A stretch of DNA of 57,250 bases from an uncultured SAR116 cluster alpha proteobacterium (GTDB lineage: Bacteria > Pseudomonadota > Alphaproteobacteria > Puniceispirillales > Puniceispirillaceae): positions 100,001 through 157,250 of the forward strand of contig CACOCY010000004.1 of the NCBI GenBank assembly GCA_902625725.1, written 5' to 3'. The notes under the pieces are model-generated. The model saw nothing but the letters and a program-made list of their open reading frames with translations. It was not told where the DNA came from and searched no databases. Shown piece by piece: positions 7,904 through 16,696 of the stretch (within the stretch, counting starts at the first letter, position 1; every line of letters begins with the position of its first letter). Position numbers and translations under genes: made by a program.

Positions 7904-9177
7904 TTATTGCAGTTTTTTCCGTTCTATTCATTTCACTACTGACGTCTATTCCAATAGCGGTGTCGCTCGGTATGGCGTCTATAGTCGGTCTTTATTCTCT
8001 CTCACCAGAATTATTAGTTCTCGCTCCTCAAAAGTTTCTGACAGGCATAAATAGTTTTACCCTCCTCGCAATACCAATGTTTATTTTGGCTGGAACTATA
8101 ATGGGTAGTGGCGGTATAGCAGCTAGAATAGTTAATTTTTGCTTAATTTTTGTAGGGAGAGTCAAAGGAGGGCTTGGATTTGTGGTTATTTTGGCAACAA
8201 TGTTCTTCTCAGGTGTATGTGGTTCCGCTAGCGCTGATACAGCCGCGATCGGCTCAACTACGATGCCAGAAATGTTAAAAAGAAAATACCCAAAACCATT
8301 TGCAACAGCACTTTTGGCGGCTTCAGGAGCAACTGCTTCGATTATTCCGCCATCTATAGATCTTATCATAATTGGTATCGTCTCTGGTATATCAATTGGG
8401 GGATTGTTTGCGGCGGGAATCTTACCAGGCATTTTTAATGCTGTAGCGCTAATGTGTTTATGCTTTTACTTCTCAAAAAAGTTGGATTTACCGGTAACAG
8501 AAAAAACAAGTTTAGGAGAAAAATTTAAAATATTTAGAGAAGGAATTTTAGCTATTTTTATGCCAATTATTATTCTCGGCGGCATTTTGGGGGGTGTGTT
8601 TACGCCAACAGAGGCCTCTGCTGTAGCTGTAGTTTATGGTTTTATTGTCTCCATGTTTGTCTACAAAGAATTGGGTTGGAATGAATTACCAGGTATCTTT
8701 TTACAAGCGGCAAAACTAACTGGTATTGTTATGTTAGTATTGTCGATGGCAAGCTGTTTTTCTTTTGTTTTAGCTTTTGATCGTATACCGCACTTAATAG
8801 CTCAGTTCATCGTTACCTTTGCTGATAATTGGATTGTATTTGTTATCTGTGTGAATATATTGTTTTTTCTTCTTGGAATGATTATGGATGCGTTGCCTGC
8901 GATTATAATCTTAATGCCTATTTTAGTGCCTGCAGGTATTGAACTAGGCATGGACCCGATTCATATTGGTATTTTTGTAGCAGCAAATGTATCAATGTCC
9001 TTGTTTACTCCACCAGTTGGCGTTTGTTTGTACGTGGCATGTGGATTGAGCAAGCTACCTATCGAAGCAGTTTTTAGGCCGTTGCTTCCTTTCATGTTTG
9101 TGCTATTGATAACTCTTTTGACAATCAGCTATGTGCCACAGATTACATTATTTATTCCAAATCTGCTTGGATATTAA
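7900..9177 (+). CDS. TRAP transporter large permease (DctM family)
   Basis: A 425-residue polytopic protein with about 12 membrane helices. DctM features include the early AIPMFILAGTIMGSGG, FFSGVCGSASADTAAIGS, SGATASIIPPSIDLIIIG and FTPTEASAVAVVYG. This subunit is the ion-coupled channel for the substrate captured by the binding protein. It overlaps dctQ by four bases. A 21-base gap with a GGAG site leads to the following SDR, so the SDR belongs to the same operon. Confidence 0.94.
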   Translation: MIIAVFSVLFISLLTSIPIAVSLGMASIVGLYSLSPELLVLAPQKFLTGINSFTLLAIPMFILAGTIMGSGGIAARIVNFCLIFVGRVKGGLGFVVILATMFFSGVCGSASADTAAIGSTTMPEMLKRKYPKPFATALLAASGATASIIPPSIDLIIIGIVSGISIGGLFAAGILPGIFNAVALMCLCFYFSKKLDLPVTEKTSLGEKFKIFREGILAIFMPIIILGGILGGVFTPTEASAVAVVYGFIVSMFVYKELGWNELPGIFLQAAKLTGIVMLVLSMASCFSFVLAFDRIPHLIAQFIVTFADNWIVFVICVNILFFLLGMIMDALPAIIILMPILVPAGIELGMDPIHIGIFVAANVSMSLFTPPVGVCLYVACGLSKLPIEAVFRPLLPFMFVLLITLLTISYVPQITLFIPNLLGY

Positions 9178-9198
9178 GCAAAAAAAGGAGACTTAGAC

Positions 9199-9936
9199 AT
9201 GCGTAAGATTCTAATCACAGGTGCTTCAAATGGTCTAGGCCTTTCGCTTGCGGAACACTTTTTAAGCAATGGTGAAACGGTAGTGATAAATACTCGAACT
9301 TTAACTACAGCAAATTTGACTGAAAAAAAAATCGTCAGCAGTAAATTTAAGGGTGAACACCTAATTTTACCAGCGGATGTAAAAAATAGGAAACAAGTGC
9401 AAGATTTGTTTGCGTCTGCTTCCAAAAGAGTAGGACAAATAGAGGTTCTTATTAATTGTGCTGGAATAAATATCGATAAGTCATTTATGGAAATGGACGA
9501 TGATTCATGGGATGAAGTTGTGAATACGCACTTAAAGGGAACCTTCATTAGTTCTCAGGAATTTGCGAGGCAATATGAAGGCCAGTTAGGACATATCATT
9601 ACATTGGGTGCTGGATGTGGTGTCCAGGGTAGATTGAATGGAGCAAACTTTTGCAGCGCAAAAGGAGGAATATTGGCATTGACCAAGTGTATGGCAAGAG
9701 AGCTTGCTCCTAGAATTGCTGTAAACTGTCTTACCCCAAGTGCTGTGGATACAGACGAGGTTGTGGCACGTTATCATCTTAACACTCAAGAGGGATTGGA
9801 AAAAGTTCTCTCTGGCATCCCTATGAATAGATTAGGCAAACGAGATGATGTTATTCAAATGACAGAGTCTATTCTCTCAGCAAAGTTTACAACCGGTTCA
9901 AACTTCTTCGTAAATGGCGGAGAGTTAATGCACTAG
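9199..9936 (+). CDS. SDR-family protein with substituted catalytic Tyr and Ser
   Basis: A 245-residue short-chain dehydrogenase of FabG size with TGASNGLG at 7-14, the NCAG motif at 86-89 and a structural Asn in VVNTHLKG. The catalytic triad is altered: the Ser position reads ITLGAGCG, and the YxxxK motif is FCSAK (F151, K155). The lysine is kept but the proton-donating Tyr is Phe. The C-terminal NGG-type end (VNGGELMH) is normal. It may bind nucleotide without standard redox activity, or use another residue. The preceding AGGAG site and the TRAP operon position support a role with the transported acid. Confidence 0.85.
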   Translation: MRKILITGASNGLGLSLAEHFLSNGETVVINTRTLTTANLTEKKIVSSKFKGEHLILPADVKNRKQVQDLFASASKRVGQIEVLINCAGINIDKSFMEMDDDSWDEVVNTHLKGTFISSQEFARQYEGQLGHIITLGAGCGVQGRLNGANFCSAKGGILALTKCMARELAPRIAVNCLTPSAVDTDEVVARYHLNTQEGLEKVLSGIPMNRLGKRDDVIQMTESILSAKFTTGSNFFVNGGELMH

Positions 9937-9947
9937 AAAACAAGTTT

Positions 9948-11114
9948 CTATAATTGACGAATACAGCTGTTGACGGCATTGATAAAGTTTTCTGTTCGAA
10001 CTCCTTCGCTGCGTTTTTCACTCTGAAAATTTGAAATAAAAGTTCCGGCTACATTTTTCGATGGTACCGCAAAAGCTCTAGCACCCCCTGAACCCAAGTG
10101 TCCAAACGCATCTGCAAAATCTGTGAAGAGAGGTGTGTCGTCCGGAGGATTCTTCATAAATCCCATGGCCATAGAAGTGGGTCTCTTCAGCAAGCCGTCT
10201 TCTATATCTGACCATTGTAGTTTTAGAGCGTTTTTTACTGAAGAAGCACTTAAAAGACGAACTCCATCTATTTCACCACCATTTGCAATTAGTGCATATA
10301 TTTTAGCCATAGAGCGCGCATCACCAAAACCTCCAAATGAAGGAACACCAGCCTTTTTGAAACGTAGAGAGTTTTGCTCTGTTGGCCCAAAATTTTTTGG
10401 GAATGCTCTCCAGGCTTTCCTAACTGGGGAGTTAGGTTCTTTTCCTGCGATATGGATAGAGTCTGCAGGATTTGGAATAATCTCAGCGCAAAGAGCTAAT
10501 TTCTCTTCTGGAACACCCAAATAATAGTTTACGTTTAATGGTTTAACAATTTCCTCATGAATGAATTTTTGAATAGTTTTTCCTGTTACATTCTTGACAA
10601 TCGCTCCGCAAATAAATCCAATGTTGATAGTGTTATATGCACCCTTTTGTTCCACTTCCCATTCAGGATGCTGCTCCTCGATAACCCTTTGCATCGCCTT
10701 TGGATCATAAATGTCACCTGGTATAGCATTTTCATTAGACCAAACTCCGCACCAATGAGATATACAATGTCTTACTTTTATATTCTGTTTTTTGAACGCA
10801 GCAAATTCAGGCCAATAGTCACACACTGGTTTTTCAAGGTTTAATTTTTGCCTATCCGCTAAAATATGTATGGAAAGCGCACAAATAGATTTTGCTAGAG
10901 AATACATCAGGCAAAGTGTATTTTTATCCCAGGGTTTTGTTTTGTTCGCATCCAAAAATCCACCCCATAAATCTACAACAGGTTTTCCGTCATGGTACAC
11001 ACAAATTGCGCTACCTAATTCACCATGCTTTAAGAAGTTCTCTTCAAACGATAATTTTATATCGTTAAAGTTCTGATGGCAAAAACCGGCAATATTCAAA
11101 TTTTCGGATTTCAT
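9948..11114 (-). CDS. Beta-lactamase-fold serine hydrolase (class C / EstB-like)
   Basis: Start chosen at the ATG at 11114, which has GAGGAG seven bases upstream; the frame extends further without a ribosome site. The product is about 388 residues. The nucleophile motif SxxK appears as SLAKS within CLMYSLAKSICAL, and a Tyr motif lies in GAYNTINIGF. There is an HLGSGGARAFAVP region near the C-terminus, replacing the KTG box as in EstB-type esterases. No signal peptide is visible, so it is probably a cytoplasmic esterase or amide hydrolase rather than an antibiotic-resistance enzyme. It follows the DUF4149-like gene by ten bases. Confidence 0.85.
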   Translation of the reverse strand: MKSENLNIAGFCHQNFNDIKLSFEENFLKHGELGSAICVYHDGKPVVDLWGGFLDANKTKPWDKNTLCLMYSLAKSICALSIHILADRQKLNLEKPVCDYWPEFAAFKKQNIKVRHCISHWCGVWSNENAIPGDIYDPKAMQRVIEEQHPEWEVEQKGAYNTINIGFICGAIVKNVTGKTIQKFIHEEIVKPLNVNYYLGVPEEKLALCAEIIPNPADSIHIAGKEPNSPVRKAWRAFPKNFGPTEQNSLRFKKAGVPSFGGFGDARSMAKIYALIANGGEIDGVRLLSASSVKNALKLQWSDIEDGLLKRPTSMAMGFMKNPPDDTPLFTDFADAFGHLGSGGARAFAVPSKNVAGTFISNFQSEKRSEGVRTENFINAVNSCIRQL

Positions 11115-11124
11115 TGGGAACTCC

Positions 11125-11568
11125 TCAAACAAATTTTGATAGTATTAAATTGCTTAATCCACTTTCGGTAAAAACGATCAAAAAAGCTAAAACAAAGTTA
11201 ATAGAAAAAAGTAGAACCGATATCCCATGATATATAATAAAACTTCGTTTACGAGTGTTCTCATTAAGTTTTTCGTCATCCATGATCCTATTTATTTTAG
11301 GAGTGACAAAGAGTAAGTTTACGAAGAAGCTAGTACTAATAAAAACTGATGATATTGATATCCAAAGTTGATTACTGAATGCTAGAAAATTACCGCTTAT
11401 CCCTAAGATCAAACCTAGAATAAACAACTTGGGAAAGATAGTTCGTAAGAATGATGATAGATTATCGCCATCTAGTGTTGAAATAGCACTCGGGGAAACC
11501 CCCGCTACGAAAAAAATCATGATACCAAGAAGTAGAGAGTAATTTATCAAGATTAATATAGATATCAA
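11125..11568 (-). CDS. DUF4149-like four-helix membrane protein
   Basis: A 147-residue membrane protein with four predicted helices. The first helix runs into FFVAGVSPSAISTL and is followed by SSFLRTIFPKLFILG, the layout of the DUF4149/TMEM205-like family. The TTG start is supported by an AGGAGCG site six bases upstream. Function of the family is unknown. It leads a short minus-strand operon with the serine hydrolase and is divergent from the SDR on its other side. Confidence 0.7.
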   Translation of the reverse strand: MISILILINYSLLLGIMIFFVAGVSPSAISTLDGDNLSSFLRTIFPKLFILGLILGISGNFLAFSNQLWISISSVFISTSFFVNLLFVTPKINRIMDDEKLNENTRKRSFIIYHGISVLLFSINFVLAFLIVFTESGLSNLILSKFV

Positions 11569-11677
11569 TATTCGCTCCTATTATAAAGCCTTTGCGTTAT
11601 AAACAAATGGGTGGTTAGTTTAATAAGTAAATACTGTGAAACAATTATATTTTAATTTTTGGATAAAATAAAAGAAA

Positions 11678-12364
11678 ATGAGTATGGAAAAAGCTATTAT
11701 CGTTGGCGCGGGCTATGGTCTTAGTGCTTCATTAGCAAGGTTATTATCTAATAGTGGCTTTGATTTAGTTCTAGCTTCTCGGAACGTAGAAAAAAATTAT
11801 AAATTAGCCAAAGAAACGAATGCGATTCTTGAGGAATGTGATGTAACCTCTATTCAGCAAGTGGAAAATCTCTTTAAGAAAGCCGATGATATTCTTGGGA
11901 TACCAGACCTTGTAATTTTTAATCCCTCTGCTCGGCTACGAGGAACAGTTGAGGAACTCGATATGCACGCAGCAAAAAAAGCAATAGAAGTCTCTACAAT
12001 AGGCGCTCTTTCCGTTGCTAAAGAAGCTGCAACTAGGATGTTACCAAGAGGTTCTGGAAGTATTTTTTTTACTGGAGCCTCCGCAAGTGTAAAGGGTTTT
12101 GCAAATTCCTCAGTATTCGCAGTTGGAAAGTTTGGTTTACGAGGGTTAGCTCAGTCGCTTGCTCGTGAGTTGCACCCGAAAAACATACATGTTGGACATT
12201 TCATTGTTGATGGTCAGATCTCTCCCCCATTTGACACAAATAATGAATTAGACTCAAAATTAATTTCAGACGAAATAGCAAATGCGTATCTTCACATGCA
12301 CAGACAGCATAGAAGCGCTTGGTCATGGGAAATAGAATTAAGACCCTGGGTAGAGCGTTTCTGA
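11678..12364 (+). CDS. SDR-family oxidoreductase, AWSWEIELRPWVERF subfamily
   Basis: A 228-residue SDR-like protein. The nucleotide motif is VGAGYGLS, the active-site Ser region is FFTGASASVKG, and the catalytic Tyr position is Phe (FAVGKFGLRG). The C-terminus ends in SAWSWEIELRPWVERF, a tail shared by a recognisable proteobacterial subfamily in which, as I recall, Phe at this position is usual. Its substrate is not known. It is monocistronic as far as can be seen, with its own upstream AT-rich promoter region. Confidence 0.85.
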   Translation: MSMEKAIIVGAGYGLSASLARLLSNSGFDLVLASRNVEKNYKLAKETNAILEECDVTSIQQVENLFKKADDILGIPDLVIFNPSARLRGTVEELDMHAAKKAIEVSTIGALSVAKEAATRMLPRGSGSIFFTGASASVKGFANSSVFAVGKFGLRGLAQSLARELHPKNIHVGHFIVDGQISPPFDTNNELDSKLISDEIANAYLHMHRQHRSAWSWEIELRPWVERF

Positions 12365-12651
12365 CACCCATCTGTTTCTATAAAGTGTTAGCAAAAGATT
12401 AATTTATAGTCGCAAATAGATAGTGTTACCCAGTAACTTGAATTTTGCAAGTAATGAAAAAATATTGTGTTAGAAAAACTGTGTAAAAGTTTTTTCTTAT
12501 TATATATGTTTAAAAGTCACCTATCGCCTAGCTTAGGAATGTTAAAAAGTGTAGTAAAAATGAAAAACAGTCTCTGTGTTATTATGCATAAGTTGATACC
12601 CCCGCAGAAACTTGTATTATCTTGTGTAATAAAAACTGGAGAGAGAATGAA

Positions 12652-13893
12652 ATGACAAAAATAAACTGGGATAAAAGTGCTGAGTTGGACAAATTAGCAG
12701 AGCTTTCTATAAAAACAGGCGTAGCATTGCAGCCAGGTCAAGATCTTCTAATAACTGCTCCATTAGAGGCCGCCCCGTTAGTGCGTAGATTAGCATATCA
12801 TGCTTACCGAGCAGGAGCTAAAATCATTACCCCTTTATATACCGATCCAGAGGTCGTCCTGGCGCGCTACCGATACGCAGCTAAAGATTCCTTTGAAAAA
12901 GCCACGAACTGGTTGTTCGACGGGATGGCAGTTGCTTTTGATAACAACACGGCGCGTCTCGCGGTCGTGGGAGAAGATCCCATGCTTTTGTCTGAGCAAG
13001 ACCCAGAAAATGTATCCAAAGCAAATAAAGCTGTATCGATAGCATCCTCTCCACTTCGAGAGAGAATTACTCGTTTTGATGTAAATTGGAATATTATTGC
13101 GTGGCCCGGAACACATTGGGCGAAACGCGTCTTTCCGAAAATGAGTGATGATGAGGCGCAATTAGCATTGGCTGACGCTATCTTCAATGCGTCAAGAGTT
13201 AAGGTTGCTGATCCAATTCAAGCATGGAAAAAACATAATAAAAACCTTCGAGAACGAACTGAGTGGCTTAACACTAGAAATTTTGAAGCCCTTCATTTCC
13301 ATGCGGATGGAACTGATTTAACGGTTGGATTGGCTGATGACCATGAATGGATGGGTGGTGCGTCTATCGCTAGAAACGGGATCACCTGTAATCCAAATAT
13401 CCCTTCAGAAGAGGTTTTCACTACACCATACGCGTCAAAGGTGAATGGACATGTTAAATCCACAAAACCGTTGTCACATCAAGGTACATTAATTGAAGAT
13501 ATTTCGGTTGTATTTAAAGATGGTATTATCATTGAGGCAAAAGCTTCTAAAGGAGAAGAGGTATTCTTAAAACTTTTGGATACAGATGAAGGTGCCCGCC
13601 GTCTTGGCGAGGTAGCGCTGGTTCCTCATGGCTCACCTATATCACAGAGCAACTTACTATTTTACAATACCTTATTTGATGAAAATGCTGCATGTCATAT
13701 TGCGCTTGGGCAATGTTATTCAAAATGCTTTAAAAATGGAGGTGAATTGTCGAGTGATGAAGTTATTAAACGTGGTGGAAACAGTAGTATGATTCATGTT
13801 GATTGGATGATAGGTTCTGAAGCAATGAATATCGATGGTATCAATAAAGACGGCAATATCACCCCAGTTTTTAGAAATGGTGATTGGGCATAA
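12652..13893 (+). CDS. M29 aminopeptidase (PepS/AmpS/aminopeptidase T)
   Basis: Start at ATG 12652 with GGAGAGAG upstream. The 413-residue product is a cytoplasmic metallo-aminopeptidase. The co-catalytic metal ligands of family M29 can be located: Glu in NIPSEEVFTTP, Glu in RRLGEVALVPHGSPI, His in ENAACHIALGQCY, and His/Asp in SMIHVDWMIGS. It would trim N-terminal residues from peptides. The 287-base region upstream has no credible gene. No neighbours share its pathway. Confidence 0.93.
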   Translation: MTKINWDKSAELDKLAELSIKTGVALQPGQDLLITAPLEAAPLVRRLAYHAYRAGAKIITPLYTDPEVVLARYRYAAKDSFEKATNWLFDGMAVAFDNNTARLAVVGEDPMLLSEQDPENVSKANKAVSIASSPLRERITRFDVNWNIIAWPGTHWAKRVFPKMSDDEAQLALADAIFNASRVKVADPIQAWKKHNKNLRERTEWLNTRNFEALHFHADGTDLTVGLADDHEWMGGASIARNGITCNPNIPSEEVFTTPYASKVNGHVKSTKPLSHQGTLIEDISVVFKDGIIIEAKASKGEEVFLKLLDTDEGARRLGEVALVPHGSPISQSNLLFYNTLFDENAACHIALGQCYSKCFKNGGELSSDEVIKRGGNSSMIHVDWMIGSEAMNIDGINKDGNITPVFRNGDWA

Positions 13894-14086
13894 GCTTTAA
13901 AGTACTTTCGAAAAACTTAAGATAATAACTTTTCGCATTAGTTTGTGTTAAATACAAAAGCTTATAACACAAAATAACTCAATAGGAGGCATTTAGTAGC
14001 TTAGCAGATACCTTCATGCGTTCAATTATTTAAACCCAGATATCATAGTGGTGATTTATTTGAATGATTAACCAGAAATACATAAA

Positions 14087-14099
14087 GAAGACGGTCTTC
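14087..14099. promoter_or_regulatory. Inverted repeat, candidate operator
   Basis: GAAGAC-G-GTCTTC, perfect six-base arms around one base, 220 bases before the binding-protein gene. It may be an operator or chance. Confidence 0.25.
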
Positions 14100-14214
14100 C
14101 AGTATTGAGTCGCAATGGCACTTTGAACTGAAGTCAAATAACGGAAAAATAATCTCAAGAAAATACAAAAAATTCAGACTTTACAGGTACTTTTTCAAAT
14201 TACACATTTTTTTC

Positions 14215-14250
14215 TTGCCTGAGGCAAATACTAGACATAGGCTATTTTTT
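14215..14250 (+). promoter_or_regulatory. Candidate promoter with overlapping inverted repeat
   Basis: TTGCC-TGA-GGCAA (14215-14227) contains a -35-like TTGCCT, and an AT-rich -10-like stretch starts about 17 bases later. A repressor binding the repeat would block this promoter of the ABC/kinase operon. Evidence is weak. Confidence 0.3.
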
Positions 14251-14318
14251 GACGGCAAACAAAACAAAAAAAACGCCAAAATAATAAGTAATTGTTGTAA
14301 CTATAAGGAGGAAGAAAA

Positions 14319-15641
14319 ATGAAATTGAAAAGGCTAACTACCGCCATTTCGGCAGCCTGTGTGGCGGCGACCTTAGCACCTATAGCTCATGCTGATGACT
14401 TGACACTGTGCTGGGCTGCATGGGATCCTGCTAATGCCCTGATTGAACTTTCAAAAGACTTTGAAGGAAAATCTGGCCATAATATGAGCTTTGAGTTTGT
14501 TCCTTGGCCAAACTTTGCTGACCGGATGCTAAACGAACTCAACTCAGGCGGTAAATTATGTGATTTAATGATAGGAGACAGTCAGTGGATTGGTCTTGGT
14601 GCTGAAGCAGGTCATTATATAAAATTGAACGATTTTTTCGATGCTAACAACATATCTATGGGTGACTTTATTCCCGCCACAGTCACCGGCTATTCAGAAT
14701 GGCCGAAAGGAACTCCAAATTATTGGGCCCTGCCTGCGTTTGGCGACGTTGTAGGTTGGACTTATAGAAAAGATTGGTTTAATAGAGCCGATCTAAAGTC
14801 AGAGTTTAAAGGAAAATACGGAAGAGAACTTGATGTTCCAAACTCTTTGGCAGAGCTTAAGGACATAGCGGAATTCTTCCAAGGTCGGGAGATAGACGGA
14901 AAAACTGTTTACGGAGCTGCTATTTATACTGAGCGTGGCTCTGAGGGTATCACTATGGGCGTAACAAATGCGTTATATAATTTTGGGTTTGAATATAACA
15001 ACCCGAATAAACCTTACGATCTAGATGGCTTTGTAAATTCAGACGGAGCAGTCGCTGGGCTCGAATATTATAAAGCGTTATATGATTGTTGTACTCCCCC
15101 AGGCTCATCAGACTGGTATATGTCTGAAAATATAGATGCATATAAATCTGGACAAGTAGCTCTTCAGATGAATTTTGCTTTTATTTGGCCTGGTGTGCAC
15201 GCAGACTCAAATGTTGGCGGCGATAAGTCAGGATATTTTCCCAACCCTGCTGGTCCCGGGGGACATTTTGCACAGCTCGGTGGACAGGGTATCTCAGTCG
15301 TATCCTATTCTGACAGCAAAGATGCCGCTCTTGAATACATTAAATGGTTTGCTCAACCAGAAATTCAAAAACAATGGTGGGAGCTAGGTGGTTATTCAGC
15401 ACTCCGCGCCGTTGTTGAGGATCCTGGTTTTGCTTCAAGTCAGCCTTATGCCCAAACATTCCTTGACTCTATGGCTATAGTGAAAGATTTCTGGGCAGAA
15501 CCTTCTTACGCCTCTCTTTTATTACCAATGCAAGATAGGGTTCATAAATATGTTATTGCTGGTGAGGGTACAGCAAAGGAGGCTCTCGATGCATTAGTCG
15601 ACGATTGGACAGAAGTTTTCGAGGATGAAGGCAAGCTTTAA
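14319..15641 (+). CDS. ABC transporter sugar/polyol-binding protein
   Basis: A 440-residue extracellular solute-binding protein (family 1, CUT1 type) with a Sec signal ending near IAHADDL and an AAGGAGG site just upstream. The mature protein starts with LTLCWAAWDPANALIELSKDF. It includes the aromatic-rich hinge and ligand regions typical of carbohydrate binders (for example GDVVGWTYRKDWFN and FAFIWPGVHAD), plus four Cys residues, including a CC pair in KALYDCCTPPG. It supplies the two permeases and two ATPases encoded downstream. The terminal kinase of the operon suggests a small ketose or polyol such as dihydroxyacetone, glycerol or a related C3-C4 compound. Confidence 0.9.
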   Translation: MKLKRLTTAISAACVAATLAPIAHADDLTLCWAAWDPANALIELSKDFEGKSGHNMSFEFVPWPNFADRMLNELNSGGKLCDLMIGDSQWIGLGAEAGHYIKLNDFFDANNISMGDFIPATVTGYSEWPKGTPNYWALPAFGDVVGWTYRKDWFNRADLKSEFKGKYGRELDVPNSLAELKDIAEFFQGREIDGKTVYGAAIYTERGSEGITMGVTNALYNFGFEYNNPNKPYDLDGFVNSDGAVAGLEYYKALYDCCTPPGSSDWYMSENIDAYKSGQVALQMNFAFIWPGVHADSNVGGDKSGYFPNPAGPGGHFAQLGGQGISVVSYSDSKDAALEYIKWFAQPEIQKQWWELGGYSALRAVVEDPGFASSQPYAQTFLDSMAIVKDFWAEPSYASLLLPMQDRVHKYVIAGEGTAKEALDALVDDWTEVFEDEGKL

Positions 15642-15685
15642 AACCTTCACATTACTTGTTAGGTAAGGTGATTCTTAACTTAAAC

Positions 15686-15724
15686 GTGGGGTTTTCCTAT
15701 TTGAGAACCCCACAGAACTTTTTC
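15686..15724 (+). terminator. Hairpin between binding-protein and permease genes
   Basis: GTGGGGTTTTC and GAGAACCCCAC form an 11-base stem with one mismatch, followed by a T run (ACTTTTTTC). It resembles a leaky rho-independent terminator that would enrich the binding-protein transcript. Confidence 0.75.
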
Positions 15725-15748
15725 TAAATACAGAGAGAAGGCCCACTC

Positions 15749-16696
15749 ATGGCCAATGGTATCATTGAAAGAGCAGCTAAATTAACACCTGCACCCTTTG
15801 CAAGAAAGATCAAAGGACTTTCAGATCGCGCTATTGCTTGGATTTTTATAACGCCAACTATTATAATTCTTTTGGCTGTAAATATATTTCCGCTTATTTG
15901 GACAATTTGGCTAAGCTTTACAAATTTTAAAGCAAATCGTCCAAATGCAGATGTAAAGTGGATAGGACTTCGAAATTATGAACGAATACTAACCGATAGT
16001 GATATATGGCTTACAATGCAAGCTACAGCTCACTTTCTAATTTGGACCTTAGTTTTGCAGGTTTTAATAGGTTTTGCTTTGGCATGGCTCATCAACCAAA
16101 AATTCAAAGGAAATGACCTTTGGACTACAATTATTGTTCTTCCAATGATGCTCTCACCTGCCGTGGTAGGTAATTTTTGGACATTTTTATATCAACCGCA
16201 GATTGGTTTATTTAATTATGTTTTTGCTTTTTTAACACAATCTGACCCAACAAGTTTTTCTATGATTGGTGACGTTGCGCTGGCACCATGGTCGATTGTT
16301 ATTGTAGATACCTGGATGTGGACACCATTTGTAATGTTAATCTGTCTTGCTGGGCTTAGGTCAATACCAGATTACATATATGAAGCAGCAGAGTGTGACC
16401 GAGCTTCAAAATGGAGGCAATTCTGGACTATAACCGTTCCAATGGTTCTACCATTTCTAATGCTTGCTGTTTTGTTTCGTGGAATAGAGAATTTCAAAAT
16501 GTTTGATCTAGTAGTTCAACTCACTGGGGGTGGTCCTGGCTCAACGACTGAATTAACATCGATTAATTTAAAGCGAGAGGCTTTTGAGAAATGGCGTACT
16601 GGATATTCCTCTGCATACGCTATAATTCTATTCGTGACCGTTTTTGGTTTAGCTTCAATCTATGTTAAGGCTCTAAATAAGGTAAAAGAGCGATGA
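15749..16696 (+). CDS. ABC transporter permease (UgpA/MalF-type)
   Basis: A 315-residue inner-membrane protein with six predicted helices. Its cytoplasmic EAA loop reads YEAAECDRASKWRQFWTITVPM, which contacts the ATPases. The GGPGSTTE motif typical of MalF/UgpA-like permeases lies near residue 265. It follows the hairpin after the binding-protein gene and overlaps the partner permease by four bases. Confidence 0.94.
   Translation: MANGIIERAAKLTPAPFARKIKGLSDRAIAWIFITPTIIILLAVNIFPLIWTIWLSFTNFKANRPNADVKWIGLRNYERILTDSDIWLTMQATAHFLIWTLVLQVLIGFALAWLINQKFKGNDLWTTIIVLPMMLSPAVVGNFWTFLYQPQIGLFNYVFAFLTQSDPTSFSMIGDVALAPWSIVIVDTWMWTPFVMLICLAGLRSIPDYIYEAAECDRASKWRQFWTITVPMVLPFLMLAVLFRGIENFKMFDLVVQLTGGGPGSTTELTSINLKREAFEKWRTGYSSAYAIILFVTVFGLASIYVKALNKVKER

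Larger units (their letters stand above)
13894..14318. other. Intergenic region upstream of the ABC/dihydroxyacetone-kinase operon
   Basis: About 425 bases. AATAGGAGGCATT near 13980-13992 resembles a ribosome site but no ORF follows. From 14030 to 14200 several frames look weakly coding but are full of stops, so a decayed gene, perhaps a lost regulator, is possible. A 13-base inverted repeat lies at 14087-14099 and a second at 14215-14227. The promoter of the downstream operon must be here. Confidence 0.45.

Noticed and set aside
8028-8432. A 134-codon antisense frame inside dctM
   Set aside because: Its Pro/Ile-rich composition is the mirror of membrane-helix codons on the other strand, and it has no ribosome site.
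10123-10524. A 133-codon antisense frame inside the serine hydrolase gene
   Set aside because: Lies wholly within a gene with clear catalytic motifs and shows no domain or ribosome site.
9948-11114. Beta-lactamase resistance gene
   Set aside because: No signal peptide, no KTG box and an EstB-like layout; an esterase-type hydrolase is more likely.
11678-12364. Phe in place of the catalytic Tyr in the second SDR
   Set aside because: The subfamily recognised by its C-terminal tail normally carries Phe there, to my knowledge, so it is not an anomaly of this genome.
12467-12655. A 62-codon frame upstream of the M29 aminopeptidase
   Set aside because: No ribosome site, overlaps the aminopeptidase start and has no recognisable domain; a chance frame in AT-rich DNA.
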